Notes: a model not told the origin generated them from the letters alone. 64,000 bases of DNA from Ammoniphilus oxalaticus (GCF_003609605.1 NZ_MCHY01000001.1:81471-145470), one strand, 5' to 3'; counted from the first letter of the stretch, positions 49,890-61,139 are shown. Numbers and translations are program-made.

Positions 49890-51226
49890 ATGAGGTTTTT
49901 GTTAAGTTTGTGTGTGTGTGTTGCTTTTCTTTTGCCTCAAATTTCAGAAGCAAGCTCCGATCCGATTAAGATTATTGTCAATAAAAAAAATATTGATTTG
50001 AAAGATTCGGCGCCGTTCATAGATGGGACTTCGGGTCGAACGATGGTTCCGATTCGGTTTATTAGTGAATCGTTAGGCGCGGAAGTTGTTTGGGATGAGC
50101 GCGCGCGTCAAATCCACCTGCTAAAGGGGCGAATACCGTCCAAATTAAGGTTGGTGAAAAAATGGCCCAGATCAATCATGATCAGATCCATTTGGACAGC
50201 CCGCCTGTGATCAATAACGACAGAACCTATGTTCCTTTACGATTCATTAGTGAGTCGTTCGGGGCGCATGTTGAGTGGGTATCCGCAAATAACACGGTGA
50301 TTGTATCTGATCAAAAAACGGGTGTGAGCGCGCCCAACCTATATGGCATTTCTATTGGACAATCCTCATCGGAAATTCTATCCATTTTAGGGGAGCCACA
50401 GCGCAAAGATCGTAGTTCATTTGGTTATGATTGGTGGATTTATAACGGGGATCTCAACAAGTACATTCAAATCGGCATTCAAAATGGAAAAGTTGTAGAC
50501 GTTTATGCCAATGGGAAAGGACTCATTTTTGATGGCATTAAAATTGGCGGGCAGCAAAGTGAATTAGAGAGGAAATATAAGTTGACTCCAAAAGTGAAAT
50601 TTGAGTTTGATCAGGTTCATTTTACTGTGGATAATACTAAGGCGGAAAAAAAGTTGAGCCTAGTCGATGGCGTTCCTATTCTTTTTTATATGGACCTACA
50701 TCAAAGTTCAGCGCCTACCCTTTCATCGATTCGAATGATCAGTATTGATACATTAATAAAGTCAAAAATGATTGGATATGGATATCAATATAGCGGTGGT
50801 CATCTCAACTTGGACTCTCCAACTACAATAACCGCTCAAGAAAAAGAACGGATCGAAGCTTCTTTTGAAAGACAATTGCTTGATTTAACGAACACAGCGA
50901 GAATCAGACGCGGCGCGAGCTTGCTGACATGGAATCAGGCGGCTTCCCAGGTGGCCAAAGGGCATAGCCTGGATATGGCGATCAATGATTTCTTCTCTCA
51001 TGATTCATCCTCGGGAATTGAATACGGGGAACGTCTAAGGAAAAGCGGGATTCAATATAGAACGGCCGGTGAAAATATTGCCTGGGGGCAAATCGACGCA
51101 ATTGAGGCCCATGAATCATTGATGAATAGCTTAGGTCATCGAAAAAACATCTTAAATAATGATTTCGCTACGCTAGGAGTAGGTGTGAAAGGAAACTATT
51201 ATACTGAAAACTTTGTCACGCCATAA
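49890..51226 (+). pseudogene. Stalk-domain (copper amine oxidase N-like) CAP/SCP protein with a frameshift
   Basis: ATG 49890 opens a signal peptide and two copper-amine-oxidase-N-type stalk repeats (TMVPIRFISESLGAEVVWDE; TYVPLRFISESFGAHVEWVS). Between them the frame breaks near 50120-50130 (CTAAAGGGGCGAATACC). The upstream frame ends at 50210, while the correct continuation ANTVQIKVGEKMAQINHDQI lies in another frame that runs to 51226. The C-terminal half has the YkwD-type CAP domain (LLDLTNTARIRRGASLLTWN; HSLDMAINDFFSHD; GENIAW; SLGHRKNIL). A single indel in a G-run has thus split one ~445-residue secreted protein. Sequencing error remains possible. Confidence 0.75.
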
Positions 51227-51572
51227 TCGTTTCGCGACAGGCCGTCTATTTTGATAGCAACAATACAAGGGATGGATTCGTTTAAACCGTATAGGGTGAG
51301 GGGAGTTTCGGAAAGCGCTAGAAGTCTCCTTTTTATGATAAATATTCACGAAATTGAGGAGAACAGGGGGTTCTTATGACAAAAGAAAAATGGACTCTTC
51401 TTATATGTTGGAGGAATACGCGCATCGATGGGAGTACCCTTTGTACCCTATGAAAGAAAAAAGAAGATAAAACGGAAATTCACGGGAGAAACTCCCCTTA
51501 ATCCGCCCGTTCTCCCGCCACTTCCAGAAAGTCCAGCGATAGGAGAGGGAGACCGGCTCCCACCCCAAATGA
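51227..51572. other. Intergenic stretch, no firm gene
   Basis: GGGGGTTCTTATGACAAAAG at 51368 offers a ribosome site, but the frame closes after 25 codons. An overlapping Pro-rich frame (51428-51616) has no good site. Two frames share the DNA around WEYPLYP / GVPFVPY, so a shifted small gene is possible. Confidence 0.3.
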
Positions 51573-53306
51573 TCAAACATCTAAACTGGCTTCTAACTCT
51601 GTCAGGATGGCTATGACCACTTCTGACGCTTGTTCTAGCTTTTTCAATGCTTCTTCCGCTCCGTGTAGGTCTGCTTGTTCATAACGTTCTACTGCCAGTC
51701 TCGCATAGTGATGAACTTCTTGGTGAGGTTGTTCTAATTCCTTGTATGTAGCGCTATTTTTGATGTGTTGCGGCAGATCGCCATAATACCACTTACCTAA
51801 TCTGCATTCTTGATGGGTTGTAACTTGACTGGAGTCCACGGCTTGGATCCCTAACAGCATATTATAGATTCTCCATTTCCAAAGAAGGTGGTCCGTTTTT
51901 GCGACGCGGACTAAATCTTTTGCATTTAATTTAATGTTGATTTGGAAAAAGCTATTTCGAATCCGATCCATTTCACTGCTGAGTTGAAAAACTCTGTTTG
52001 CCGTTTCTTTTGCAATTCCTTGCGTGTAAATACTGTGATCATGAATCGAAGAGTTTCGTTCTGAGATGTCTGTGACGACAGCGGATTGTTCTTCTGTCAT
52101 CGTTGCGATGTGTGAATTTGATTCGCTATTTTCCTGAATGGCGGTAATGATCTTGGATAGCGCGTCGCCGGCATGTTCGGCGCCCGCAACACTTTGATCA
52201 ACTTGATCGCCTGTTTGTTTAATTTGTTGAATAAGCTGGGCGGATACATCTCGTAAATTCGTGAGGTTCGTCGTGATTTGCATTACTTGTTGCTTGGTTC
52301 GCTCCGAGAGGTTGCGAACTTCTCCCGCTACAACGGAAAAACCCCTGCCATGTTCTCCAGCCCGAGCCGCTTCAATCGCAGCGTTGAGAGCGAGTAAATT
52401 CGTTTGTTCAGATATTTCTTGGATGATGTTGGCGATCTGTTGTATATGTTCAATCTCTTGATTTAGCGAACTGACTTGGTCCACAAGTTGAACATAGACT
52501 TTTCCGACTTGCTCAATGTTGTTTAGCGCCTCGTCGATGACGACTTTGCTTTGGTCTGCCGATTGTACCGCGGTGTCGGATCCGTCCGCGACTCTTTCCG
52601 CGTGGTTGGCAACTTCATGAATCGTTGCGCTAATTTCTCCCATGGCAGTGGCAACACTGTGGCTTTCCTCTATTTGCTTGTCCATGGAGGTGACGAGTTC
52701 TTTAATCGAATCGACTTCAATGGTATCGTTTAGGAGGTCGGAGACATTAAATAAGAAAGACTTAAATGTTTCTTCCATATATACATTGACGATTAGTTGC
52801 TGATCGTAAGCGGCTAATTTTTGGACAGCGTGCGCCATTTGCATCATTCGGTGAGGATCACGGCGCATATTTTCCATAAGAATTAAAGTCATGGAATGTA
52901 TCATTAAATGATGAGCAGAAATAAAATGGTCAGCAGTTAAGTGAATCCGACTATGAACATGGCCGATGATCTTTCTTGTCTTAATATATTCCTGGTCGAT
53001 TTCCCCCTGAAAAAATTGTTCAAGGTATCGATCCATCGTTTGACGCAGTCTGTCAATCGTAGAGTGTTGGGCAATGATGTTTTGGAGATGGTCCACGGTC
53101 AGGAGATGTCCATAAAATCGATCGATGATTTCATTTTTATGTGGTCGTAACACTTGCGCCGCTTCGATTACATAGGTTAACGTCTCTTGATTGATGCCAA
53201 GAAAATTTAATTCTTTTTTCGCTTGTTCCTCGATGTTCGAGATGTCGGTTGAATGGGATTGTTTCATATATTCTTTCCAACCTTGTGGTTTCCTAGTGAA
53301 AAACAC
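51573..53306 (-). CDS. Globin-coupled chemoreceptor with C-terminal CZB domain (HemAT-like)
   Basis: 577 residues from GTG 53306, 7-8 bases behind AAGGAGGGG; ATG 53267 is an alternative. There are no membrane helices. Residues ~30-190 are a protoglobin/HemAT sensor ([20 protein letters not shown]; the heme-ligand region [20 protein letters not shown]). The signalling domain has [20 protein letters not shown] and [20 protein letters not shown]. The C-terminus is a chemoreceptor zinc-binding domain with [15 protein letters not shown] and [12 protein letters not shown] (conserved His and Cys). It should sense O2 through heme in the cytoplasm, with an added zinc/redox input. Confidence 0.9.
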   Translation of the reverse strand: MFFTRKPQGWKEYMKQSHSTDISNIEEQAKKELNFLGINQETLTYVIEAAQVLRPHKNEIIDRFYGHLLTVDHLQNIIAQHSTIDRLRQTMDRYLEQFFQGEIDQEYIKTRKIIGHVHSRIHLTADHFISAHHLMIHSMTLILMENMRRDPHRMMQMAHAVQKLAAYDQQLIVNVYMEETFKSFLFNVSDLLNDTIEVDSIKELVTSMDKQIEESHSVATAMGEISATIHEVANHAERVADGSDTAVQSADQSKVVIDEALNNIEQVGKVYVQLVDQVSSLNQEIEHIQQIANIIQEISEQTNLLALNAAIEAARAGEHGRGFSVVAGEVRNLSERTKQQVMQITTNLTNLRDVSAQLIQQIKQTGDQVDQSVAGAEHAGDALSKIITAIQENSESNSHIATMTEEQSAVVTDISERNSSIHDHSIYTQGIAKETANRVFQLSSEMDRIRNSFFQINIKLNAKDLVRVAKTDHLLWKWRIYNMLLGIQAVDSSQVTTHQECRLGKWYYGDLPQHIKNSATYKELEQPHQEVHHYARLAVERYEQADLHGAEEALKKLEQASEVVIAILTELEASLDV

Positions 53307-53472
53307 AGACGCTCCCCCTCCTTTTTTATAAGCAGTATTCTTTTCAATTACCAGAATAATTGGAAATCTACTTGTTTTCATTATAATGGCAATAGGTCCA
53401 CGCGACTAGTTCTTTATTGACAATAAACCTTTGAAAACTGATTCTAGCAGTTTGGGACGGGACTTTACGCTC

Positions 53473-53504
53473 ACCCTCGATAGGGTAGTCTCTTTTTTTG
53501 CAAA
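53473..53504 (+). other. Hairpin with T-run upstream of the globin-coupled receptor
   Basis: ACCCT/AGGGT then AGTCTCTTTTTTT. It points rightward toward the end of the minus-strand GGDEF-EAL gene and belongs to no gene I can see. Confidence 0.35.
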
Positions 53505-53558
53505 CGAAAGAGTCGAGTATTTAAGGTAATCCCGACTCACTTTAAAGGTTGATCTATA

Positions 53559-55715
53559 TTAGCTGTTCGTTTTATTACATTGCATCTGTTGTAGGTAATT
53601 TTCGAACTGTTGACTAGACAGTGGTCTGCTGAATAAATAGCCTTGCCCTTGACTACAGCCGTCCTCACTTAATACTGTTAATTGTTCGATTGTTTCAATA
53701 CCTTCCGCAATTACATTCAAATTTAGTGTTTCGGCAATCGACAGGATTCCTTTTACAATCGCCTGACTTTCCTTTTTTAAATGAATGTCTCGCACAAAGG
53801 AGGGATCGATTTTTAATGTATCGATCGGGAGGTGTTGCAAATAACTGAATGAGCTATAGCCGGTTCCAAAGTCATCCATTGAAATATGAATCCCTAACGC
53901 TCTGATTTGTTGTAGGATGATCGATGCATCCTCTAGATCCGCAAAAACACTTTCGGTCACTTCAAATTCAAGCCATTGGGGTTCCAAACCTGTATCTTTC
54001 AGAACCGCTTTGATCTGAGGGAGCAGATCAGGCTCGAATAATTGTCGAACCGATAGATTAATCGATAGTTTGACAGGGGGATAGCCTGCTCGTTGCCATT
54101 CAACCGCTTGTTCGCATCCACGTCGCATAATCCATTCCCCCAACGGAACAATTAACCCTGTGTCCTCGGCGACGGGGATAAATTTATTTGGCGCGATTCG
54201 GCCCAATTCAGGATGCTTCCAACGAACCAAAGCTTCCATCCCAACTAAACAACCTGTGCTAAGATCGACTTTTGGTTGGTAATCCATGTAAAATTGTTCT
54301 AGTTCAATCGCTTTTTTCAGTTCATACTCTAACAAAATTCGTTCCAGGGAACGCTGTTCCATTTCGGAGTCAAAAAATAAATAGCCATTTCTCCCTTGAT
54401 CTTTCACGGCGTATAGCGCCATATCCGCTCGCTTGATCAGTTCTTCCGCGCTCTTTCCATCAGATGGGAAAAAGGAGATTCCTAAACTGCATGTAATCGT
54501 ATGTTTTTTCTTGCCTATTTTAATTGGTTTTTGAAAGCTGTCCAAAATCCGTTTAGCGACTTGTTCGGCTTCTTTCATGTCTGTAATATTGGTGAGCATC
54601 ACGGTGAATTCATCACCGCCCATTCGGGCTAACAGGTCGTTCGAGCGGATCGACTGTTTAATCCTTTTGCCCACTTCGGTTAGGACGAGATCGCCGCTTT
54701 CGTGTCCCCAGGAATCATTAATTTGTTTAAAGCGATCGACATCAAGAAAGATGATGGCTAGTTGCGATTGGAACTGTTTCGCGTAACGAACTTCTTTGCG
54801 GATTCGGTCCATAAACAATCTTCGATTCGGTAATTGAGTTAACGTGTCGTGGTAAGCTAAATGGTAAATTTTTTGTTCGGATTGTTTGCGATCGGTAATA
54901 TCGCGCATGACGAGTACGAAGCTAAGAACATAACCGGTTTCGTTTAAGATCGAACTGACTCTTGCTTCCACATCAATATAGTTCCCGCTTTTCTTTTGGA
55001 CACGGAATTCCAACTGCGAGGACATCATTTTGGTCACGGACATTTGTTGAATCCCATGGGAGACGATTTCTCGATCTTCAGGATGGACCCATTGTAGTAA
55101 ATTACCCGATTCTAATTCCGTTAAGCGGTGACCTAAATGAATCGTATGCGTAGGGGACACATATTGAAAATTAGCTTCCCCGTCTATAATCGAAATGAGG
55201 TCTGAAGAATTTTCCGTAATTAAACGATATTTTTCCTCATTCCTCCTTAATTCTTGCTCCATCCTTTTCCGATCTGTGATCTCGTTGCGTAACGAAATAT
55301 ATTGGTATGGCCTCCCATCATCATCTAAAAAAGGAACAATCGTTGTGTCGACCCAATAAAAAGAACCGTCCTTGGCCTTGTTTTTCACTTCGCCACGCCA
55401 TATATTCCCTGTTGCAATGGTCGCCCACATGTCTCGAAAAAAATCTGAAGAGTGATAATCGGAATTTACAATCCGATGATCTTGACCAAGTAATTCTTCA
55501 CGATCATATTGAGAAATTTTGCAAAACTGCTCATTCACTTCAAGAATCTTCCCGCGGTGATCCGTAATCGCGACGATGGAAGACTGGTCTAAAGCAAATT
55601 TAATATCGGCGAGTTCCCTCAGTACGTCTTTTAATTTTTCATCCTTTTCAAATAGCAAATTTTTTAAGGATAAATCAAGCGGGTAACGAAACTCAACTAA
55701 TGGATTGCTTTTCAC
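53559..55715 (-). CDS. PAS-PAS-GGDEF-EAL c-di-GMP enzyme
   Basis: 718 residues from GTG 55715, behind GGGGTGGTAAAAAG. PAS1 (~45-155, SIVAITDHRGKILEVNEQFC), PAS2 (~165-280, DLISIIDGEANFQYVSPTHT) with PAC motifs, GGDEF (~285-445, intact active site ARMGGDEFTVML), then EAL (~455-705, MEALVRW; ESVFADLEDA; SMDDFGTGYSSFSYL; AEGIET). Both the cyclase and phosphodiesterase catalytic motifs are present, so it could make or degrade c-di-GMP. No membrane helix, so it is a cytosolic sensor, perhaps heme/flavin-linked via PAS. Confidence 0.94.
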   Translation of the reverse strand: MKSNPLVEFRYPLDLSLKNLLFEKDEKLKDVLRELADIKFALDQSSIVAITDHRGKILEVNEQFCKISQYDREELLGQDHRIVNSDYHSSDFFRDMWATIATGNIWRGEVKNKAKDGSFYWVDTTIVPFLDDDGRPYQYISLRNEITDRKRMEQELRRNEEKYRLITENSSDLISIIDGEANFQYVSPTHTIHLGHRLTELESGNLLQWVHPEDREIVSHGIQQMSVTKMMSSQLEFRVQKKSGNYIDVEARVSSILNETGYVLSFVLVMRDITDRKQSEQKIYHLAYHDTLTQLPNRRLFMDRIRKEVRYAKQFQSQLAIIFLDVDRFKQINDSWGHESGDLVLTEVGKRIKQSIRSNDLLARMGGDEFTVMLTNITDMKEAEQVAKRILDSFQKPIKIGKKKHTITCSLGISFFPSDGKSAEELIKRADMALYAVKDQGRNGYLFFDSEMEQRSLERILLEYELKKAIELEQFYMDYQPKVDLSTGCLVGMEALVRWKHPELGRIAPNKFIPVAEDTGLIVPLGEWIMRRGCEQAVEWQRAGYPPVKLSINLSVRQLFEPDLLPQIKAVLKDTGLEPQWLEFEVTESVFADLEDASIILQQIRALGIHISMDDFGTGYSSFSYLQHLPIDTLKIDPSFVRDIHLKKESQAIVKGILSIAETLNLNVIAEGIETIEQLTVLSEDGCSQGQGYLFSRPLSSQQFENYLQQMQCNKTNS

Positions 55716-56188
55716 CTTTTTACCACCCCTTAACCAAACTGAACATATATGGCGCGCTTTATCAAAAATGCAAACGAAAGGTGGATTTTTTATATTTATT
55801 TACAAAATAAATGGAATACACTCCTCACCCCAAGCCTCAGTGTCCAAATATAAATGGCTACTTTTCGTTTCCATCATTAACCATACCGTTATTGTGTTAG
55901 TTTAGTATGAGTATAGCCCTATACCTATGAAAAGTCTATGAATAAAATGGCTCGAAAGTATGGACAACAAAAGGCGGGACGGTCCGTCTCAGCGCAACTA
56001 ATCACCTAAAAAAAATAAAGTTTATAGGGGATAAGTCTTGAAAATAAACAGTTGTTAAAATATAATTTTATACAGGATTAGAAAAATATACCAAACCAGG
56101 AATGATATCTCCTAATCTATACGAACTGAGCTCTACCCAAGTAAACGGCGGCCTTTTTTCCACAGAGAAATGGGCGAAAGGGGAACGA
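55716..56188. other. Divergent spacer between c-di-GMP enzyme and chemoreceptor
   Basis: AT-rich DNA with AAAATATAATTTTATAC near 56056 as a possible -10 region for the rightward chemoreceptor. A frame open upstream of 56189 has no ribosome site. TGCAAACGAAAG occurs here (55769) and again at 53499, but I see no complete riboswitch. Confidence 0.35.
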
Positions 56189-58261
56189 ATGATGAATGAA
56201 AGTCGGTTGTCTAGGTTGTTCGGCTCATCACGAAAGTTACGCTCGCAGTTATTGACATGGTTTTTAATCATGTCGATCATTCCTTTAATTGTTGTTTGTT
56301 TATTATCCTTTTATCAAGTCCGGCAGACACAGGATTTTATAATGGCGGGAGAGATTGAAAATCTTTCGTCCATTGGGGAATCGAATGCGGAGTTTATTAC
56401 GGCCTGGTTAGAAGTCAGACAGGATGAAATGCGTTATTTAGCTGAGTTGAATGCGGCGCAACAAATGGATAAGCAAGAGATTGACCATTTGTTGCAAAAG
56501 ATGGCTGATGCGAAAGGGTTTTATGACACGATTTTTTCGGTTGATGCCAATGGGGTAGGCTTTTCTGGGATTGAACACGCGGGCGGCTCCGCTCGGATTC
56601 AAACGGAACAAGAGGTGAACGATTTTGTCGTTGACGATAGAGAGTGGTTTCAGGCGGCGATTGCAGGAAATGAGACGTTTTCTCAGCCATTGATCTCAAG
56701 GGCAACAGGAAATTATGTGGTTACGGTTGCTGTTCCAATCTATCAAGGCGGTGAGATTGTTGGGGTGATGAGGGGCGCCGTGTTACTCGATACAATTATG
56801 AAAAGGGTTCAACAATTAGAGCTTGGAGAATCCGCGGAAGTCTACCTCGTTGATCGGAAAGGGTTATTGGTCACCCCAGCGGAATCGATAACGAACATGG
56901 ACCAGGCGATTGAAACGGAAGCATCTGTAGCGATTGGAAATGAGCAAAGTGGCTCCGGTATTTATGCGAACGCGCAGGGGACGGATGTTGTCGGGGCTTA
57001 TCAATATATTCCGTTGTTGCAGTGGGGATTAGTGACTGAAATTGATCAAACCCACGTTTTAAGTGAGGCCACTTCGTTACGTAATCAATTGATGTCTTTA
57101 TTTACGATCATTGTGATCGTTTGTATCGTAGGCATTATCGTTTGCGCTCTGCTGATTGCTCGCTCAATCACGCGGCCCGTTGAAACGATTGTAGAAGCGC
57201 TGCAACATGTGGCTGAAGGCGATTTGACGAAAAGGATGGAAATCAGTTTAGATCAAGAACAATCACGAAATGAAATCAATCGCCTCGCGGTTCATTTCAA
57301 TCAAATGACGAGTGACCTGAATCAGTTGACGCGAAGCATAACGAATAATTCTGGGATGGTTGCCCGCATATCGGAAGAGGTAACAGCGAGCAGTGAACAG
57401 ACAAGTCATGTTTCAAGCGAAATTGCAACTTCGATTCAGGAAATTTCATCGGGCCAAGATCAGCAAGTAACGGATATCCAACATGCTAAAGTCGTTGTGG
57501 ATGAGATGTCAGGCGCGATCCAGCTGATTGTGGATGAGATTCAAACGGTGGCGGATGTGGCGACGGATACGTCTCAATTAGCGGAGGAAGGCAAACAGGT
57601 CATCGATCAGTCTATTGAGCAAATGAGAAAAGTGAGTCATGCCAGTCAAGCAATGGGAGAAGTTATCCAGGATTTACATGATAAAACAGGCGAGATTGAA
57701 AAGGTGATGGATTTAATTCGTCATATTTCGGAGCAAACCAACCTTTTGGCGCTGAATGCGTCGATTGAAGCGGCGCGAGCAGGACACCATGGAAGGGGTT
57801 TTGCCGTGGTCGCCGATGAAATTCGTAAGTTGGCGGAGCAATCCAATGAATCGACGAACCAAGTGAACCAGATTATTGTTGAGATTCAAGAAGGGTCCAA
57901 GAAAACGGTTGAATCGAATCAAAGTGGACAACTTGCGATTGGGCAATGCGCCTCGATGGTGAATCACGCAGGTGAATGTTTTGCGGAGATCACCGAATCT
58001 GTCAATAACGTGAGTGATCGCATGCAAGAGGTCTCATCTTCTACGGAACAGATGAAAGCTTCTTCAGTGGAATTGGTCCGCTTGATTGAGCAAGTCTCAC
58101 ATATTTCTGAGCAGTTTGCCTCCTATACGAGGAAAGTGGCTGCGGGATCGGAAGAACAACTAGCCTCGATGGAAGAGATTGCGGCGTCAGCCCAACAACT
58201 ATCTGGAATGGCTGGAGAATTACAGGAGTTGGTTAAACGTTTTAAGACGGAGGACGCTTAA
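56189..58261 (+). CDS. Methyl-accepting chemotaxis protein with dCache sensor
   Basis: 690 residues from ATG 56189, behind AAAGGGGAACGA. There is a helix (~22-45), a large outward dCache_1 domain (~50-300, [60 protein letters not shown]) and a second helix (~315-338). HAMP ([20 protein letters not shown]) and the signalling tip ([30 protein letters not shown]) follow. dCache domains bind small ligands such as amino acids; the ligand is unknown. It is divergent from the c-di-GMP enzyme. Confidence 0.94.
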   Translation: MMNESRLSRLFGSSRKLRSQLLTWFLIMSIIPLIVVCLLSFYQVRQTQDFIMAGEIENLSSIGESNAEFITAWLEVRQDEMRYLAELNAAQQMDKQEIDHLLQKMADAKGFYDTIFSVDANGVGFSGIEHAGGSARIQTEQEVNDFVVDDREWFQAAIAGNETFSQPLISRATGNYVVTVAVPIYQGGEIVGVMRGAVLLDTIMKRVQQLELGESAEVYLVDRKGLLVTPAESITNMDQAIETEASVAIGNEQSGSGIYANAQGTDVVGAYQYIPLLQWGLVTEIDQTHVLSEATSLRNQLMSLFTIIVIVCIVGIIVCALLIARSITRPVETIVEALQHVAEGDLTKRMEISLDQEQSRNEINRLAVHFNQMTSDLNQLTRSITNNSGMVARISEEVTASSEQTSHVSSEIATSIQEISSGQDQQVTDIQHAKVVVDEMSGAIQLIVDEIQTVADVATDTSQLAEEGKQVIDQSIEQMRKVSHASQAMGEVIQDLHDKTGEIEKVMDLIRHISEQTNLLALNASIEAARAGHHGRGFAVVADEIRKLAEQSNESTNQVNQIIVEIQEGSKKTVESNQSGQLAIGQCASMVNHAGECFAEITESVNNVSDRMQEVSSSTEQMKASSVELVRLIEQVSHISEQFASYTRKVAAGSEEQLASMEEIAASAQQLSGMAGELQELVKRFKTEDA

Positions 58262-58430
58262 AAAGGGTCGGATTATACACAATCGACCCCCGTTAGCGAG
58301 AAGGTTGACAATCTGACTTGACGATGAGCTGCATGGCATATACGATGAAAGATGAAGAAGATTCACGTATTGTGGCATCAAAGAGTGAATGCGGTTACAA
58401 CAACCACTATCGGGGGAGGGCGACGACGAT

Positions 58431-59690
58431 ATGAAACAACAGATCATCGATGAAATAAATAAAAGAGCTAAACCGTTACATACGAGTCAAGATTTGGAAC
58501 CTTTAATGGATGAAATCGGAGAGATTCCGATTGTATTACTCGGTGAAGCGACGCACGGCAGCGCGGAATTTTATAAATGGCGATTTGAGATGACGAAGAA
58601 ACTCATTGTCGAAAAAGGGTTCAATGCTGTTGTCGTTGAAGGTGACTGGCCTCCATGTTTTGAACTCAATCGTTATGTAAAAGGCAAAGCGCATCAGGAT
58701 ACAGATTTGAAGACTTTATTGAAACAACTGTTCAATTACTACCCATCCTGGGTGTTAGGCAATGAAGAGATGATTCCCGTTATTGAATGGGTGAAGGATT
58801 ATAATCGTGAGCTACCGGAAGAAGAGAAAATAGGTTTTTACGGAAATGATGTAAAAAGCTTGTGGGAGTCTCTTGAGGAAGTCATTCGATATTTAGAACG
58901 GACCGAATCAGACGAGCTGGTGGCCATGGCTAAGATGATCTACGCGAACTTGGAGTCGAGCCAACGCAACCCGCAAATTTACGGATTAAACGCGATGTTT
59001 TTTGGGCAGTCGGTCGCGGAAGATGTGGAAGCGCTCTATCAAAAAGTGGTAGAGAGCAGAAAAGACCTCAAAGATATAGACGATGAACAATTCAATGATG
59101 AAATTAATGCTTTTGTGATGCGCAATTCAGAGCGCTATTGGCGTTCGATGGCGACCGAAGGACCAGACAACTGGAACATTCGAGTATACCATATGGTCGA
59201 TATGATCTATCGGTTGATGGAATATCATGGCGAGCAAAGCAAGATCATCGTTTGGGGACACAATACCCACTTTGGCGATGCGCGGGCGACGGAAGGAATG
59301 CCGTTGGAAGGTTTCGTCAATGAAGGACAAGTGATCCGCGAACAAAAGGGAGAGGATCAAGTATATATCCTTGGTTTTTCCACGTATTCAGGGGAAGTGA
59401 TTGCATCGACGGCTTGGAACGAACCGTTACAAGTGATGGAGGTTCCGCCTGCGGTTGAGGGAAGTTGGGACGCGCTCCTTCACGAAGCGGGAGCGGAAGA
59501 TCGACTCTTGATTTTTGGGAAAGATGAACCTGTTTTTTCCACTTCGATTCCGCAACGAGCAATTGGAGCGGTTTACCGACCACATGAAGTGGAGTATCAA
59601 ACGTATGTGGCAACCCGTTTATCGGATCGGTATAATGCGTTGATCCATATTGATCAGACGCGCCCGGTTAAACCGTTACTCCCAAAATAA
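58431..59690 (+). CDS. Erythromycin esterase-like protein
   Basis: 419 residues from ATG 58431, behind GGGGGAGGGCGACGACGAT. Family signatures: PIVLLGEATHGSAEFYKWRF (catalytic-loop Glu/His), VVVEGDWPPCFELNRYVKG and IVWGHNTHFGDARATEG. The fold covers Ere macrolide esterases and the broader succinoglycan-biosynthesis-like EreA/ChaN group; most chromosomal members have unknown substrates. A macrolide-resistance role cannot be claimed from sequence. It is monocistronic with a terminator. Confidence 0.88.
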   Translation: MKQQIIDEINKRAKPLHTSQDLEPLMDEIGEIPIVLLGEATHGSAEFYKWRFEMTKKLIVEKGFNAVVVEGDWPPCFELNRYVKGKAHQDTDLKTLLKQLFNYYPSWVLGNEEMIPVIEWVKDYNRELPEEEKIGFYGNDVKSLWESLEEVIRYLERTESDELVAMAKMIYANLESSQRNPQIYGLNAMFFGQSVAEDVEALYQKVVESRKDLKDIDDEQFNDEINAFVMRNSERYWRSMATEGPDNWNIRVYHMVDMIYRLMEYHGEQSKIIVWGHNTHFGDARATEGMPLEGFVNEGQVIREQKGEDQVYILGFSTYSGEVIASTAWNEPLQVMEVPPAVEGSWDALLHEAGAEDRLLIFGKDEPVFSTSIPQRAIGAVYRPHEVEYQTYVATRLSDRYNALIHIDQTRPVKPLLPK

Positions 59691-59704
59691 GCGTACTCTA
59701 TGCG

Positions 59705-59742
59705 CGAGGCAATCCGACTTGGATTGTACTCGTGTTTTTTTG
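59705..59742 (+). terminator. Terminator after the esterase-like gene
   Basis: CGAG-CAATCC/GGATTG-CTCG stem followed by TGTTTTTTT. Confidence 0.85.
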
Positions 59743-59905
59743 GGGAAAATAGATGCTCTAAAAGTTTACCTCAGACAAATGAGTTTGAGTTGGGCAACAG
59801 TTTTTGGGCGGCGAAACAACGTTTCCCTAGACCCACATCACCTTCTGCTGTTACGATAGATTAACAAGGCAATGACGTTGATTATAGAGAAAGGATGGGT
59901 GGGGA

Positions 59906-60799
59906 ATGGTGTTGTTAGAAACTGACAAGAGAGGCGAACGAGGCGCTTGGATTAGTATTGCGGCGTATCTCTTCTTGTCAATCTTTAAACTCATCTCCGC
60001 TTACTGGTTTAACTCCGAAGCGCTTTTAGCGGATGGTCTTAACAATTCGACGGATATCGTTTTATCCGTTGCTATATTAATCGGAATTCGCATTTCGCGG
60101 ATCCCGCCAGACGAAAATCATAGGTATGGTCATTTGAAAGCGGAGTCCATCGCTTCACTCGTCGCTTCATTTATCATGATGAGTGTCGGACTAAAAATTA
60201 TTTGGGATTCTTTCCAGCAATTACTGTATGAACCAGCGTCTGTCGTGCCAGATGGGCGGGCTGCGTGGATTGCATTAATCTCTGCTGGGGTGATGTATTT
60301 TGTGTACCGTTATAATACAAAGCTAGCGGCGGTTACGAAAAGCCCCGCATTGCTCGCCGCGGCAAAAGATAATTTATCAGACGTATGGGTGAGTGTCGGG
60401 GCGGCAATTGGCATTTTCGGTTCGGGGTGGGGGTTGCCTTGGTTAGACCGACTTGCCGCTGTCGTTGTTGCGATTATGATTTGCAAAACGGCGTGGGATA
60501 TTTTTACAGAATCGGCTCACCAACTGACCGACGGATTTGATGAAAAATTATTGCCGCGCTATGTGGAAACGATTCGAGCGGTTGACGGAGTACGGGCGGT
60601 TGACAACATTAAAGCGCGCAGCTATGGCGCGGCGGTGTTTGTCGATGTCGTCATCCACGTTCATCCGCAGCTCGATATCGTTCGATCCCATGCGATCTGC
60701 AATGAGATTGAACATATCATGTTAAAGATCCACCATGTTCATTATGTTCATATCCACATTGAGCCGGATAAAAAATTGCTCGCCGCTTATTTCGTTTAA
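59906..60799 (+). CDS. Cation diffusion facilitator family metal exporter
   Basis: 297 residues from ATG 59906, behind AGAAAGGATGGGTGGGGA. Six membrane helices, with NSEALLADGLNNSTDIVLSV in helix 2 and AAKDNLSDVWVSVGAAIGIF in helix 5, and a C-terminal cytoplasmic CDF domain (YVETIRAVDGVRAVDNIKAR; VDVVIHVHPQLDIVRSHAIC). Helix 5 carries D-x3-D rather than the H-x3-D of Zn exporters, which points to Mn2+ (or Fe2+) like the MneP/MneS type. It exports metal in exchange for protons. Confidence 0.92.
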   Translation: MVLLETDKRGERGAWISIAAYLFLSIFKLISAYWFNSEALLADGLNNSTDIVLSVAILIGIRISRIPPDENHRYGHLKAESIASLVASFIMMSVGLKIIWDSFQQLLYEPASVVPDGRAAWIALISAGVMYFVYRYNTKLAAVTKSPALLAAAKDNLSDVWVSVGAAIGIFGSGWGLPWLDRLAAVVVAIMICKTAWDIFTESAHQLTDGFDEKLLPRYVETIRAVDGVRAVDNIKARSYGAAVFVDVVIHVHPQLDIVRSHAICNEIEHIMLKIHHVHYVHIHIEPDKKLLAAYFV

Positions 60800-60859
60800 C
60801 ACGCGCTCGTTCGTGTTTGAAACGAAAGGTCTTCCAGCTCCCATCTTAATACGAGCAGG

Positions 60860-60889
60860 CCTAGTTCTATCGGAACTGGGCTTTTTTCC
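60860..60889 (+). terminator. Terminator after the CDF exporter
   Basis: GCCTAGTTC/GAACTGGGC with loop TATCG followed by TTTTTT. Confidence 0.88.
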
Positions 60890-60965
60890 TATTTACGCAT
60901 ATTACGACCCTTTACAGAATAAAGTTATCGTGGTATTGAAATTGAACGTATGGAGGTTTGGGAGG

Positions 60966-61139
60966 ATGGATTTAAGAGTATTGGATTTACAGTATCGATT
61001 GGAACAAACGCAACGACATTTAAAAGGTCATCGCCACCTTAGTCAACTATATAAAGAAGATATTAAAGAGATTGAAAAAATTTTGTTAGAAATCAAAATG
61101 ATCGTCTCGCTGCCGAATGATCGTCGGTTCTTGAATTAA
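60966..61139 (+). CDS. 57-residue charged helical protein
   Basis: ATG 60966 follows GGAGGTTTGGGAGG. The product (MDLRVLDLQYRLEQTQRHLK...) is soluble, basic and almost fully helical, with heptad-like leucines, ending in NDRRFLN. No family recognised. It lies between the CDF terminator and the tatA terminator and is probably monocistronic. Confidence 0.6.
   Translation: MDLRVLDLQYRLEQTQRHLKGHRHLSQLYKEDIKEIEKILLEIKMIVSLPNDRRFLN

Noticed and set aside
53480..53520. TGCAAACGAAAG, repeated at 55769, as part of a c-di-GMP riboswitch near c-di-GMP genes
   Set aside because: The GNRA tetraloop-receptor context and paired stems of the known aptamers are not present on either strand.
47959..58027. 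Several minus- or plus-strand ORFs of 60-130 codons inside kinase and chemoreceptor genes
   Set aside because: All overlap strong coding sequence in other frames and have unusual composition.
58389..59690. Macrolide resistance by the esterase-like protein
   Set aside because: Most chromosomal family members are not macrolide esterases; sequence motifs alone do not prove it.
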